29,411 nucleotides of DNA, taken from positions 1 through 29,411 of the forward strand of contig JBFGCT010000028.1 in NCBI GenBank assembly GCA_041581055.1. The letters run 5' to 3'. The notes beneath the pieces are model-generated. The model was not told where the DNA came from, did not search any database, and saw only the letters and a list, made by a program, of their open reading frames with translations. Below are positions 7,671-14,426 of this stretch, piece by piece. Position numbers and translations under genes: made by a program. This DNA is from JBFGCT01 sp041581055 (GTDB lineage: Bacteria > Actinomycetota > Acidimicrobiia > Acidimicrobiales > Ilumatobacteraceae). The stretch's first letter is position 1; the number at the start of each line of letters is the position of its first letter.

Positions 7671-7709
7671 ACCGCGCCGCCGTTCCGGCGGGGACGGTCA
7701 CGGCGCGGT
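7671..7709. terminator. Nested hairpin at a convergent gene end
   Basis: Outer arms ACCGCGCCG (7671-7679) and CGGCGCGGT (7701-7709) pair perfectly. A tighter alternative hairpin, CCGCCG-TTC-CGGCGG, spans 7677-7691. It starts 10 nt after the dienelactone hydrolase stop and overlaps the last codons of the MBL gene (stop at 7698, minus). It lacks a U-tract. Confidence 0.55.
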
Positions 7710-8732
7710 GAACGTGGAGTCGAGCCGGGGACGCGGTTCGGCGCCCGATGTCGTGACCCGACCGTCGTCGACGAGCTTGACCAGATGCGCCAGCACGCTG
7801 CGGGCGGCCGCACGATGGAGCCACTTCGGGGTCGCCGCGTAGAGCCGCCCGACGATCTCGGGGATCGACCCGACCCCGTCGCGCACCGCGCCGAGGATCT
7901 GACGCTCGCGGTCGAGGCGGTGCTCGATCAGCTGGCCGACGTACTCCGCGAGGTCCGGGATCGGGGGGCCATGCGTCGGAATCCCGACGTCGTCCCCCCG
8001 CCCGGCGACGAGGCGGAGCGAGTCGATGTAGGCGGCCATGTCCCCATCGGGCGGCGACACCACCGTGGTGCTCCACCCCATCACGTGGTCGCCGGTGAAC
8101 AGGGTGCGGGTCGCGCCGTCGTCGAGCGCGAAGCAGGTGTGGTTCGACGTGTGGCCGGGCGTCGGCACGGCGCGCATCACCCAGCCCGGGCCGGAGGCGA
8201 CCTCGTCGCCGGCGCGGACGACGACGTCGGGCCGGAACGCTCGGTCGACCGACTCCTCGACCTTGACCTCCGGCTGTTCTGCGGCCGAGTCGTCATCGGG
8301 CCCGTCCGAAGGCGCGTCGGGCCCGTCCGGAGGCGCGTCGGTCTCGTCGACGTCGTACGCGGCGACGCCGGCATCGTCGCCGATGTCCCAGGTCTCGTCG
8401 CCGTGCGGGCCGAAGGCGACGGTCGGCGCCCCGGTCTCGGCCGCCAGCCACGCCGCCAACGGCGAGTGGTCCGAGTGGCAGTGGGTGACGGCGATCGCCC
8501 GCACCGACTCACCGGCGATCGCCGCGGCGAGCGCGTCCCGGTGGGAGTCGAGCAGCGGACCGGGATCGATCACGACCAGGTCGCCCTCCCCAACGATGTA
8601 GGTGCCCGTCCCGTGATACGTGAACTTCGACGGGTTGTGGGCGATCACGCGCCGGACGAGCGGCGCGATCTGCTGCGCCGCGCCGTAGCTGAACGAGCCG
8701 CGGTCGAGGGTCAGGAACTGCATTCGGGCCAT
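7698..8732 (-). CDS. MBL-fold metallo-hydrolase, LACTB2/glyoxalase-II-like
   Basis: 344 residues. The metal-binding THCHSDH motif, then TPGHTSNHTCFAL, the FTGDHVMGW aspartate region and a final HGPPI histidine give the full metallo-beta-lactamase dinuclear site. After residue about 270 comes a helical winged-helix-like tail (ILGAVRDGVGSIPEIVGRLY), as in LACTB2-type proteins. An unusual acidic, Pro-rich insert (about residues 128-165, DAPPDGPDAPSDGPDDD) follows the first metal motif. The start overlaps the asparaginase stop by 22 nt (ATG 8732) or 13 nt (ATG 8723); both keep the fold. Third gene of a tight operon. Substrate unknown; probably a thioester, a lactone or a nucleic acid. Confidence 0.88.
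   Translation of the reverse strand: MARMQFLTLDRGSFSYGAAQQIAPLVRRVIAHNPSKFTYHGTGTYIVGEGDLVVIDPGPLLDSHRDALAAAIAGESVRAIAVTHCHSDHSPLAAWLAAETGAPTVAFGPHGDETWDIGDDAGVAAYDVDETDAPPDGPDAPSDGPDDDSAAEQPEVKVEESVDRAFRPDVVVRAGDEVASGPGWVMRAVPTPGHTSNHTCFALDDGATRTLFTGDHVMGWSTTVVSPPDGDMAAYIDSLRLVAGRGDDVGIPTHGPPIPDLAEYVGQLIEHRLDRERQILGAVRDGVGSIPEIVGRLYAATPKWLHRAAARSVLAHLVKLVDDGRVTTSGAEPRPRLDSTFTAP
8297..8338. repeat. Tandem 21-bp duplication inside the MBL gene
   Basis: Units 8297-8317 and 8318-8338 match at 20 of 21 positions, differing at 8309/8330. The unit is a multiple of three, so the reading frame survives and the product carries two copies of an Asp-Ala-Pro-x-Asp-Gly-Pro heptad in an acidic surface insert. 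Confidence 0.85.
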
Positions 8733-9679
8733 TTCAACGGGCGTAGCTCGCCGACGGGCAGCCCGTGGCCGAGCATCGGCACGGCGACCTCCGCGGCGAC
8801 GCCGGCCAGATCACCGTCGACGTCGACGTCGAGCCGGCGCAGCGCCTCGGTCGTGACCGCCTCGCGGGCGTCGTTGGCCCCGTCGGCGATCTTGAACGCG
8901 GCTCCCCGACCGTCGGGCAGGGCCAGCGCCATCACGCCGGCCGCGCCCTCCTTGGCGAGGAGGCCGGGGACGGCCCGCATCCAGATCGTCACGTCGCGCC
9001 GGGGGCCGCCGACGAACTCCGGCCGGGCGCTCATCGCCTTGGCGACGACCGATCCGGGACGAGCGACATCGGCGAACGCCGCGGCGAACGCGCTCAGCGA
9101 CAGCGCGTGCGTCGGCGCGCCGCAGCCGTCGACGCCGATGTGGTGGACGACGCACCCGACGCGGGCGAGCGTCGCCGTGATGTGCTCCTGCAGCGGGTGA
9201 TCGGTCTCGAGATAGCCGTCGGTCGGCCACCCGTTGATCCGGCAGGTCGCCAGCATCCCGGCGTGCTTGCCGGAGCAGTTCTGCTGGAGCGCCGACGGTT
9301 TGACGCCCGCCAGCCGCGCCGCCTCCCGCGGCACGGCGCCCAGGGGCCGGGCAGGCGTGTTGCCGAGGTCGGCCTCGGTCAGGTCGAAACGGTCGAGCAG
9401 GCGCCGCACGCCGTCGAGGTGGAGCGTGTCGCCGTCGTGGCTGGCGCAGACGAGGGCCAACAGGTCGTCGGGCAGTTGGAGGCCCAACTCGACCATCGCG
9501 CTCGCCTGCAGCGGCTTCAGCGCGGACCGCGGATAGACGACGAGGTCCGGGTCGCCGACGCATGCCGACACCGCGCCGCGCCGGTCGAGGGCGACGCCCG
9601 CGCCGTGGTGCAGCGACTCGTCGAGCCCGCTCCGGGTCGCCACCGCGATCGGTGCGAACGATGACTCGAGAAAGCGCAC
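8711..9679 (-). CDS. Thermolabile-type L-asparaginase (Rhizobium ReAII/ReAV class)
   Basis: 322 residues from GTG 9679. Hydrolyses L-asparagine to aspartate and ammonia in the cytosol. It belongs to the family unrelated to E. coli AnsA/AnsB: the SxxK element is Ser52-Ala-Leu-Lys55 in YPRSALKPLQA, Ser80 lies in CASHDG, Cys135 and Lys138 in NCSGKHAGML, and a further Cys in GVDGCGAPTHALSL. These match the serine/lysine pairs and zinc-binding cysteines described for the Rhizobium etli enzyme. The start is 1 nt from the stop of the upstream permease gene and the end overlaps the MBL gene, so all three are probably one transcript. Activity is inferred from family and motifs. Confidence 0.92.
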   Translation of the reverse strand: MRFLESSFAPIAVATRSGLDESLHHGAGVALDRRGAVSACVGDPDLVVYPRSALKPLQASAMVELGLQLPDDLLALVCASHDGDTLHLDGVRRLLDRFDLTEADLGNTPARPLGAVPREAARLAGVKPSALQQNCSGKHAGMLATCRINGWPTDGYLETDHPLQEHITATLARVGCVVHHIGVDGCGAPTHALSLSAFAAAFADVARPGSVVAKAMSARPEFVGGPRRDVTIWMRAVPGLLAKEGAAGVMALALPDGRGAAFKIADGANDAREAVTTEALRRLDVDVDGDLAGVAAEVAVPMLGHGLPVGELRPLKWPECSS

Positions 9680-9680
9680 G

Positions 9681-10922
9681 TCAGCCCGTCTCGTCGGGCG
9701 CGGCGAGGCCGGATCGATTCGCCTTCCGCTGGCGTTTCGGCGGCTGGATCAGGGTCAGATCGTTCTCGACCACGTCGAAGCGGTCGCCCCACCCGCCCGC
9801 CAGGGCTTGCATCATCGCCGCCGCCGGCAGCGCGAGGATCGCCCCGATCGGGCCGAGCAGGGACGCCCCGCCGAGCGCCGAGCCGAAGGCGACCGCAGGA
9901 TGGAGCTCCATCGTGCGGGCGGTGATGCGGGGGGCGAAGAAGTAGTTCTCGATCTGCTGGTAGATCACGATGAAGCCGACGACGATCGCTGCCTTCAACG
10001 GGGAGTCCAGGAACGTGACGAGCGCCGGCAGGATTCCGGCGAGGTAGGTGCCCACGACGGGCAGGAACTGGCTGACGAGGCCGACCCACAGGGCGAGCGC
10101 GATCGGCGCCTGCGTGCCGAGCGACTGGAAGACGATCCAGTGGAAGAACGCCGACAGCAGCGCCAGCAGCGCCCGGGAGTACAGGTAGCCGCCGGTCTTG
10201 GTGATCGCCAGCTCCCACGCGTGCAGCACCTGCGCCTGCCGCTCCGGGCGCAGCCGCGAGCAGATGGCGCGGCGCAGCCGGGGGCCGTCGGCGACGAGGT
10301 AGTACGTGAACAGCAGCACCGACAGGGCCTGGAAGACGACGGTCAGCGCGGCGACCGACAAGCGGATCGCCTCGTCGCCCTGCGACTGGATGAACTGCTG
10401 GACCCGCCCGTCCGGGTCGTTGAACTCGTCGATGACGTCCTGCGGGTCGATCTCGGTGCCGAAGCTGTCGTTGAGCCAGGTCACCGTGTCGGTGATGTAG
10501 CGCTCGGACTCGGACAGCAGGTCGGCGATCTGCGTCCCGACCAGCGTGCCGACGGCGCCCACGAAGATGAGGAACGAGAACAGGACCCCGAGCAGGATCG
10601 TGATCGTGGCGCGGCCGCGGCGCCACCCCCTGGCCGAGAGCCGGTTCACGCCCGGTTCGACGGCCAGGGCGAGGAACAGCGAGACGAGCAGCAGCACGAG
10701 CAGCCCGGAGAGGCGGCCGAAGACGAAGTGCGCGGCCGTCGTCAGCAGGAAGCCGGTCCAGAACAGGGCGATGGCGGGGATCGCCCACTTCGGGAGGCGC
10801 CGGTCGGTCGACCGCCGGTCATGGATGGGAGCGTCGGCGGGGTCCGACGGCTCGAGGAACGCCGCATCGCCGGGCCGTGGTGGGGGCGCCGAGCTTCCGG
10901 CGTTCGCAGAATCATCGGCCAC
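9681..10922 (-). CDS. AI-2E family transporter (PerM/YdiK-type membrane protein)
   Basis: 413 residues. Paired hydrophobic segments at the N-terminus (AIPAIALFWTGFLLTTAA, LLVLLLVSLFLALAVEP), a soluble stretch with a GTQIADLLSESERYI helix, and a C-terminal bundle containing FLPVVGTYLAGILPALVTF and the VIYQQIENYFFAPRI signature of the AI-2E/PerM family. The roles in this family vary: autoinducer-2 export is shown for only a few members, others are antiporters or unknown. I place the start at GTG 10922, because a TACGCT -10 box lies 6 nt upstream; longer readings would run across the divergent MpaB gene. The cytoplasmic tail contains an arginine-rich QPPKRQRKANRSG stretch. Confidence 0.88.
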   Translation of the reverse strand: MADDSANAGSSAPPPRPGDAAFLEPSDPADAPIHDRRSTDRRLPKWAIPAIALFWTGFLLTTAAHFVFGRLSGLLVLLLVSLFLALAVEPGVNRLSARGWRRGRATITILLGVLFSFLIFVGAVGTLVGTQIADLLSESERYITDTVTWLNDSFGTEIDPQDVIDEFNDPDGRVQQFIQSQGDEAIRLSVAALTVVFQALSVLLFTYYLVADGPRLRRAICSRLRPERQAQVLHAWELAITKTGGYLYSRALLALLSAFFHWIVFQSLGTQAPIALALWVGLVSQFLPVVGTYLAGILPALVTFLDSPLKAAIVVGFIVIYQQIENYFFAPRITARTMELHPAVAFGSALGGASLLGPIGAILALPAAAMMQALAGGWGDRFDVVENDLTLIQPPKRQRKANRSGLAAPDETG

Positions 10923-10928
10923 GTTCGG

Positions 10929-10955
10929 AGCGTACTCACGAGCGCGTGGCACGAT
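10929..10955. promoter_or_regulatory. Back-to-back leaderless promoters in a 39-bp divergent gap
   Basis: Minus strand: TACGCT (10934-10929), 6 nt before GTG 10922. Plus strand: CACGAT (10950-10955), 6 nt before ATG 10962. The expected -35 of each promoter overlaps the -10 or start region of the other, so the two cannot easily be occupied together. Confidence 0.45.
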
Positions 10956-10961
10956 GGGCCA

Positions 10962-11834
10962 ATGGCCGTGGACCCGCGAACGTGGCTCGGGGACCAAGTG
11001 CGCGAGCGCGTCGTCGGGAGCGACGCCGCACAGCGGCAAGCGGAGCTCTTCGACACCGACGAGCCGGGATGGTTCCCTCCGGACGCGCCGATCCGGCGGG
11101 TCCACGCCGACGCGTCGATGTTCGTCGGCGGATTGCGGGCCCTGCTGTTCCAGTCGATGCACCCCCTCGCCATGGCCGGCGTCGCGCAGCACTCCGACTA
11201 CCGCCACGACCCCTGGGGCCGGCTACAGCGGACCGCCGACTTCCTCGCCGCGACCACGTTCGGTCCGGCGTCGGAGGCGCGACGGGCCGTCGACGTCGTC
11301 CACCGGGTGCACGAGCGGGTGACCGGCTCGGCGCGCGACGGGCGGCCATACGCCGCCAACGACCCCCATCTGCTGTCGTGGGTCCACCTCGCCGAACTGG
11401 ACAGCTTCCTCGCCGCCCACGATCGGTATGGCGCCGACCCGCTCACCGCCGGCGAGCGAGACGAGTACGTCTCGAACGCGGCGGTGATCGCCCGGGCGCT
11501 CGGGGTCGAGGCCCCGCCGATCTCGACCCGCGAGCTGCGCGACCAGCTGCGGGCGTTCCGGCCCGAGCTGCGGGGGACGCGCGAAGCCCGCGACGCCGCG
11601 CGGTACCTGCTGCTTCAGCCGCCGATGCCGGTGGCCGCCCGACCGGCCTACGGCATGCTGGCCGCGGCGGCGGTCGCCCTCATGCCGGCGTGGACCCGAT
11701 GGCCCTTGCGCCTACCGTGGCTCCCGATCACCGAGACCCTGGCCGTCCGGCCGGCGGGGGAACTGGTGACCAGGACGCTGCGGTGGGCGATCCGGCCCCG
11801 CCCGGTGATCGCCGAGCGAGCCAGCACGAGATAG
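10962..11834 (+). CDS. Oxygenase MpaB family protein (DUF2236)
   Basis: 290 residues. The region around residues 45-115 carries the family pattern FQSMHPLAMAGVAQHSDY, RHDPWGRLQRT and ATTFG. A second block, YAANDPHLLSWVHLAELDSF followed by AAHDRYG, supplies further conserved polar residues. The family includes fungal MpaB, which cleaves a farnesyl chain in mycophenolic acid synthesis, and the haem-containing latex-clearing proteins, so an oxidative cleavage of a hydrophobic substrate is plausible, but most bacterial members are uncharacterised. A helical hydrophobic stretch near residues 225-250 (MLAAAAVALMPAW) may associate with membrane. Divergent from the AI-2E operon with only 39 bp between starts. 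Confidence 0.85.
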   Translation: MAVDPRTWLGDQVRERVVGSDAAQRQAELFDTDEPGWFPPDAPIRRVHADASMFVGGLRALLFQSMHPLAMAGVAQHSDYRHDPWGRLQRTADFLAATTFGPASEARRAVDVVHRVHERVTGSARDGRPYAANDPHLLSWVHLAELDSFLAAHDRYGADPLTAGERDEYVSNAAVIARALGVEAPPISTRELRDQLRAFRPELRGTREARDAARYLLLQPPMPVAARPAYGMLAAAAVALMPAWTRWPLRLPWLPITETLAVRPAGELVTRTLRWAIRPRPVIAERASTR

Positions 11835-11933
11835 CGGTCCGCCGACGGGTTGCACCGCGGGCGAGACGCGGGCCGCACGGGTTGGATGAACGCGGTAAGT
11901 TTGGCTCGGGCACAACTCTGGAGGAACGGTCTC

Positions 11934-12224
11934 ATGACGAAGAATCGGTTGATCCTGATGGCGCTGCTGATCGTCGTGATCGCAGCCTGCGCCAAGAAGG
12001 CGAAGTCGCATGGAGCGTCCGAGTGGCACGGGCTCACGGAGAGCGAGGCGCGATCGAAGGTCGAAACCAAGCTCCCGAGCAAGATCCCGGCCGAGAAGCG
12101 GAGCGCGATCTCCGAAAAGGTCGTCGCCAAGATGCGCGACCGAGGGGTGATCACCGAGGACCCCGCCGGTCCCATCGACGCGGGCGGTATCACCGACAAC
12201 GCGGACGACTTCGCCACGAACTGA
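11934..12224 (+). CDS. Small predicted lipoprotein
   Basis: 96 residues from ATG 11934, chosen because GGAGGA (11920-11925) stands 8 nt upstream; a longer in-frame reading from 11850 has no such site. It opens with a short basic n-region (MTKNR), a hydrophobic core and a lipobox ending at Cys19 (IAAC), so a lipid-anchored mature protein of about 78 residues is expected outside the membrane. The mature part is charged and helical (GLTESEARSKVETKLPSKIP, SEKVVAKMRDRGVI) with an acidic tail. I recognise no family. It ends 36 bp before the tandem hairpin array. Confidence 0.72.
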   Translation: MTKNRLILMALLIVVIAACAKKAKSHGASEWHGLTESEARSKVETKLPSKIPAEKRSAISEKVVAKMRDRGVITEDPAGPIDAGGITDNADDFATN

Positions 12225-12566
12225 CCCGCCGATCCGTCGGAACCTCCACAACGGAACACCCTCCGGTGAGAGGTGAGCGGCGGGGGTGGTCTCACCTCTC
12301 ACCGGAGCGCAGCGCAAACCTCCTCCGGTGAGAGATGAGGGGCGGGGGTGGTCTCACCTCTCACCGGAGCGCGGCGCAAACCTCCTCCGGTGAGAGATGG
12401 GCGGCGGGGGTGGTCTCACCTCTCACCGGAGAGAAAGGCGCCAGGGTGGCGGACGAAGGCGGGCTCAGACGAGCCGCGCCACCTCGCGGACGTCGCCGAC
12501 GAGGGCGATCAGTTCCGACGTTGCTCGGCGTTGGCCCTCACACCCGAGACAGACGAACGATCCCGC
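12225..12566. other. 342-bp convergent intergenic region
   Basis: The only gene-free stretch over 300 bp, between the stops of the lipoprotein (plus) and the YcaQ-like gene (minus). Half of it is the tandem hairpin array at 12261-12431. In the remaining 135 bp (12432-12566) I see only a short GGCTC-AGAC-GAGCC stem and no convincing gene, tRNA or promoter. Confidence 0.7.
12261..12431. repeat. Three tandem hairpin repeats with a 62-bp period
   Basis: Each unit is a 47-bp stem-loop plus a 15-bp linker. Unit 1: CTCCGGTGAGAGGTGAG (12261-12277), 13-nt loop, perfect reverse complement at 12291-12307. Unit 2: 12323-12339 and 12353-12369, one mismatch. Unit 3: 12385-12401 and 12415-12431, two mismatches. 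The starts are exactly 62 bp apart. Right arms are identical in all three; left arms of units 2 and 3 share a G-to-A change at stem position 13. The G-rich loop (GGCGGGGGTGGT) and the CGC(A/G)GCGCAAACCTC linker are also conserved. It may act as a strong two-way terminator or be an extragenic palindromic repeat. Confidence 0.9.
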
Positions 12567-13760
12567 TTACCGGGTGACAACGACCCGGCGGAGGGCCGGG
12601 GCGAGGTCGCCCCGGGCGTCGACATGGACTCCCCGGTCGAGGCCGAGCCACGCGGCCATCTCGGTCAGCTCGGCGGCCAGTTCGGCGGCGACGTCGGACC
12701 CGGGGACGCCGGGCTCGCCGAACGCCCCGTGCACGAGCAGCCGACCCGTCGCGCGGTCGGCCTTCAGATCGACGCGGGCGACCAGCTCGTCGTCGAGCAG
12801 GAACGGCAGCACGTAGTAGCCGTACTGGCGCTTCGGCCGGGGAACGTAGATCTCGATGCGGTAGTGGAACCGGAACAGCCGCTCGACCCGTTCCCGGAAC
12901 CAGACGAGCGAGTCGAACGGGCTGAGCAGCGCCCGCGCCCCGATCCGCCTCGGAAGCGACGCGTCGGGGTAGAGGTACGCGGGACGGTCCCAGCCTTCGA
13001 CGGCCACCTCGGTCAACCGGCCGTCCTCGACCAGCTCGCCCACCAGCGGGCGGCACGTCGTCATCTTCTGGCGGTGGTAGTCGGCGAGGTCGGCGAGCGT
13101 GGCGACGCCCTGATGCCGAGCGGCCAGCACGAGCAACTCCTTGCGGGCGTCGGCCTCCGACGGCGTCGGCCGGGCGAGGATCTCCGCCGGGATCACCCGT
13201 TCGGCCAGGTCGTACACCCGGGCGAAGTCGGCCGGCCGCCGGCGGGCCCCGATGCGGCCCTGGTGGAACAACAGCTCGAGGGCCAGCTTGCCGTCGTCCC
13301 AGTCCCACCAGGTTCCCTTCGGGCCGACTCGCTCCTTCAGGTCGCCGGCGACGATCGCCCCCTCGTCGCGGATCCGCGCCTCGACCTCGTCGAGGTAGCC
13401 GGGGCGCCGCCGTTCGAGCGCGCTCACGCTGCGCCACATGTGGTCGTCGGCCATCCGCCAGCGCAGAACGGGGTGTAGTTCGGCGGGCGCCACGGCCGCC
13501 ATGTGCACCCAGTACTCGAACAGCTCGCCGGCGGCCATCGCCGCGGGGATCAGCGTTCGGGGATGGGCGCCGAGCCGCGCGAACAGCGGGAGCTCCTGAC
13601 TGCGCACGAGCACGTTGACCGAGTCGATCTGGATCACCCCGATCCGGTCGAGCACGCGCCGCAGGTGACGGCGGTCGACGCGCCCTGTCGGCCGCTTGTC
13701 GGCGAGCCCCTGGGCCCCGAGCGCGATGCGACGGGCCTGCGCGAGCGACAGCTCCACCAC
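12567..13760 (-). CDS. YcaQ/AlkX-like DNA glycosylase (winged-helix DNA-binding protein)
   Basis: 397 residues, the usual size of the AlkZ/YcaQ (COG3214) family, which excises bulky or crosslinked N-alkylpurines. The N-terminal domain holds the catalytic Q-x-D motif, Gln44-Ile-Asp46 in VIQIDSVNVLVRS; the Asp form is that of E. coli YcaQ rather than the Q-x-Q of Streptomyces AlkZ. Further family segments are ELFEYWVHMAAVAP, the middle winged-helix part GTWWDWDDGKLALELLF, and LLSPFDSLVWFRERVERLF near the C-terminus. The start is GTG 13760 (or 13757), only 10 nt after the cyclophilin stop, with no evident SD, so it is probably translated after that gene. Confidence 0.9.
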   Translation of the reverse strand: MVELSLAQARRIALGAQGLADKRPTGRVDRRHLRRVLDRIGVIQIDSVNVLVRSQELPLFARLGAHPRTLIPAAMAAGELFEYWVHMAAVAPAELHPVLRWRMADDHMWRSVSALERRRPGYLDEVEARIRDEGAIVAGDLKERVGPKGTWWDWDDGKLALELLFHQGRIGARRRPADFARVYDLAERVIPAEILARPTPSEADARKELLVLAARHQGVATLADLADYHRQKMTTCRPLVGELVEDGRLTEVAVEGWDRPAYLYPDASLPRRIGARALLSPFDSLVWFRERVERLFRFHYRIEIYVPRPKRQYGYYVLPFLLDDELVARVDLKADRATGRLLVHGAFGEPGVPGSDVAAELAAELTEMAAWLGLDRGVHVDARGDLAPALRRVVVTR

Positions 13761-13770
13761 CGCGATGGCG

Positions 13771-14331
13771 TCAGTCGTCGTGTTCGGTGACCGTCACGGA
13801 GTTGATCACCACGTCGGTCTTCGGCCGGTCGCCGCCGCCGGTCTTGACGCCCTGCATCTCGTCGAGGACGTCGAGGCCCTTGACGATCTGGCCGAACAGG
13901 CTGTAGTTCGGGGGGAGGCCGACGCCGGACGCGCCCGAGATCAGGAAGAACTGGCTGCCGTTGGTGTCCGGGCCGGCGTTGGCCATCGCCACCGAGCCGA
14001 TCCGGTACTCGCCCTGCCGTGGCAGCTCGTCGGCGAAGCGATACCCGGGCCCGCCGCGACCGGTGCCTGTCGGGTCGCCGCCCTGGCACATGAACCCGTT
14101 GATGACGCGGTGGAAGATCACGCCGTCGTAGTAGTGGTTCAGCGCGAGGAACACGAAGTTGTTCACCGTCTTGGGCGCCTTGGCCGCGTCGAGGGCGATG
14201 ACGATCTCGCCGAGCGACGTGTCGAGCTTGGCCGTGTACCGCTTCGCGGGGTCGATCCCCATCTCGGGCGGGTCGGAGAACTCCTGCTGCTTGGGCGCGG
14301 ATCCATCGAACGGGGGAAACGGTGTAGCCAT
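13771..14331 (-). CDS. Peptidyl-prolyl cis-trans isomerase, cyclophilin type
   Basis: 186 residues without a signal peptide, so cytosolic. It carries the cyclophilin core (about residues 32-183): VIFHRVINGFMCQGGDPTGT with the catalytic Arg of FHR, GSVAMANAGPDTNGSQFFL with the Gln and Phe of the active site, and FGQIVKGLDVLDEMQ. The human CypA Trp121 position is not a tryptophan here (GLPPNYSLFG), which usually means weak cyclosporin binding. A TAGCCT box (14346-14341, minus) lies 9 nt before the ATG. It is probably transcribed with the YcaQ-like gene that follows after 10 nt. Confidence 0.95.
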   Translation of the reverse strand: MATPFPPFDGSAPKQQEFSDPPEMGIDPAKRYTAKLDTSLGEIVIALDAAKAPKTVNNFVFLALNHYYDGVIFHRVINGFMCQGGDPTGTGRGGPGYRFADELPRQGEYRIGSVAMANAGPDTNGSQFFLISGASGVGLPPNYSLFGQIVKGLDVLDEMQGVKTGGGDRPKTDVVINSVTVTEHDD

Positions 14332-14340
14332 AGGCCCGGC

Positions 14341-14346
14341 AGGCTA
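14341..14346 (-). promoter_or_regulatory. -10 box for the cyclophilin gene
   Basis: TAGCCT on the minus strand, 9 nt before the ATG at 14331, so a leader of 0-3 nt is predicted. No clear -35 is seen. Confidence 0.4.
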
Positions 14347-14394
14347 CCGACCCATCCCAACTCGTGAGCAGTTCGCGCCGAACGGCCGCAAACT

Positions 14395-14413
14395 GTTCAC
14401 CAGGTCGGTGAAC
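14395..14413 (-). terminator. Hairpin after the ABC transporter operon
   Basis: GTTCACC (14395-14401), loop AGGTC, GGTGAAC (14407-14413): a perfect 7-bp stem beginning 14 nt past the substrate-binding protein stop on the minus strand. It has no U-tract, so its strength is uncertain. Confidence 0.45.
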
Positions 14414-14426
14414 CGGGGCCGGGCGG

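Noticed and set aside
9807..10960. Long plus-strand open frame running into the MpaB gene
   Set aside because: Only the part from ATG 10962 has family similarity; the upstream part is the shadow of the AI-2E gene and is a charged low-complexity string.
10923..11207. N-terminal extension of the AI-2E transporter
   Set aside because: It would overlap the divergent MpaB gene by over 200 nt and adds an Arg/Pro-rich sequence unlike the family; GTG 10922 with its -10 box is better.
12261..12431. CRISPR-like array
   Set aside because: Three repeats with equal spacing, but the linkers are nearly identical to each other and the repeats are long self-complementary hairpins; no cas genes are nearby.
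12432..12566. Possible small RNA or tRNA in the gap after the hairpin array
   Set aside because: I could fold only a 5-bp stem; no cloverleaf, no T-loop sequence and no promoter pattern.
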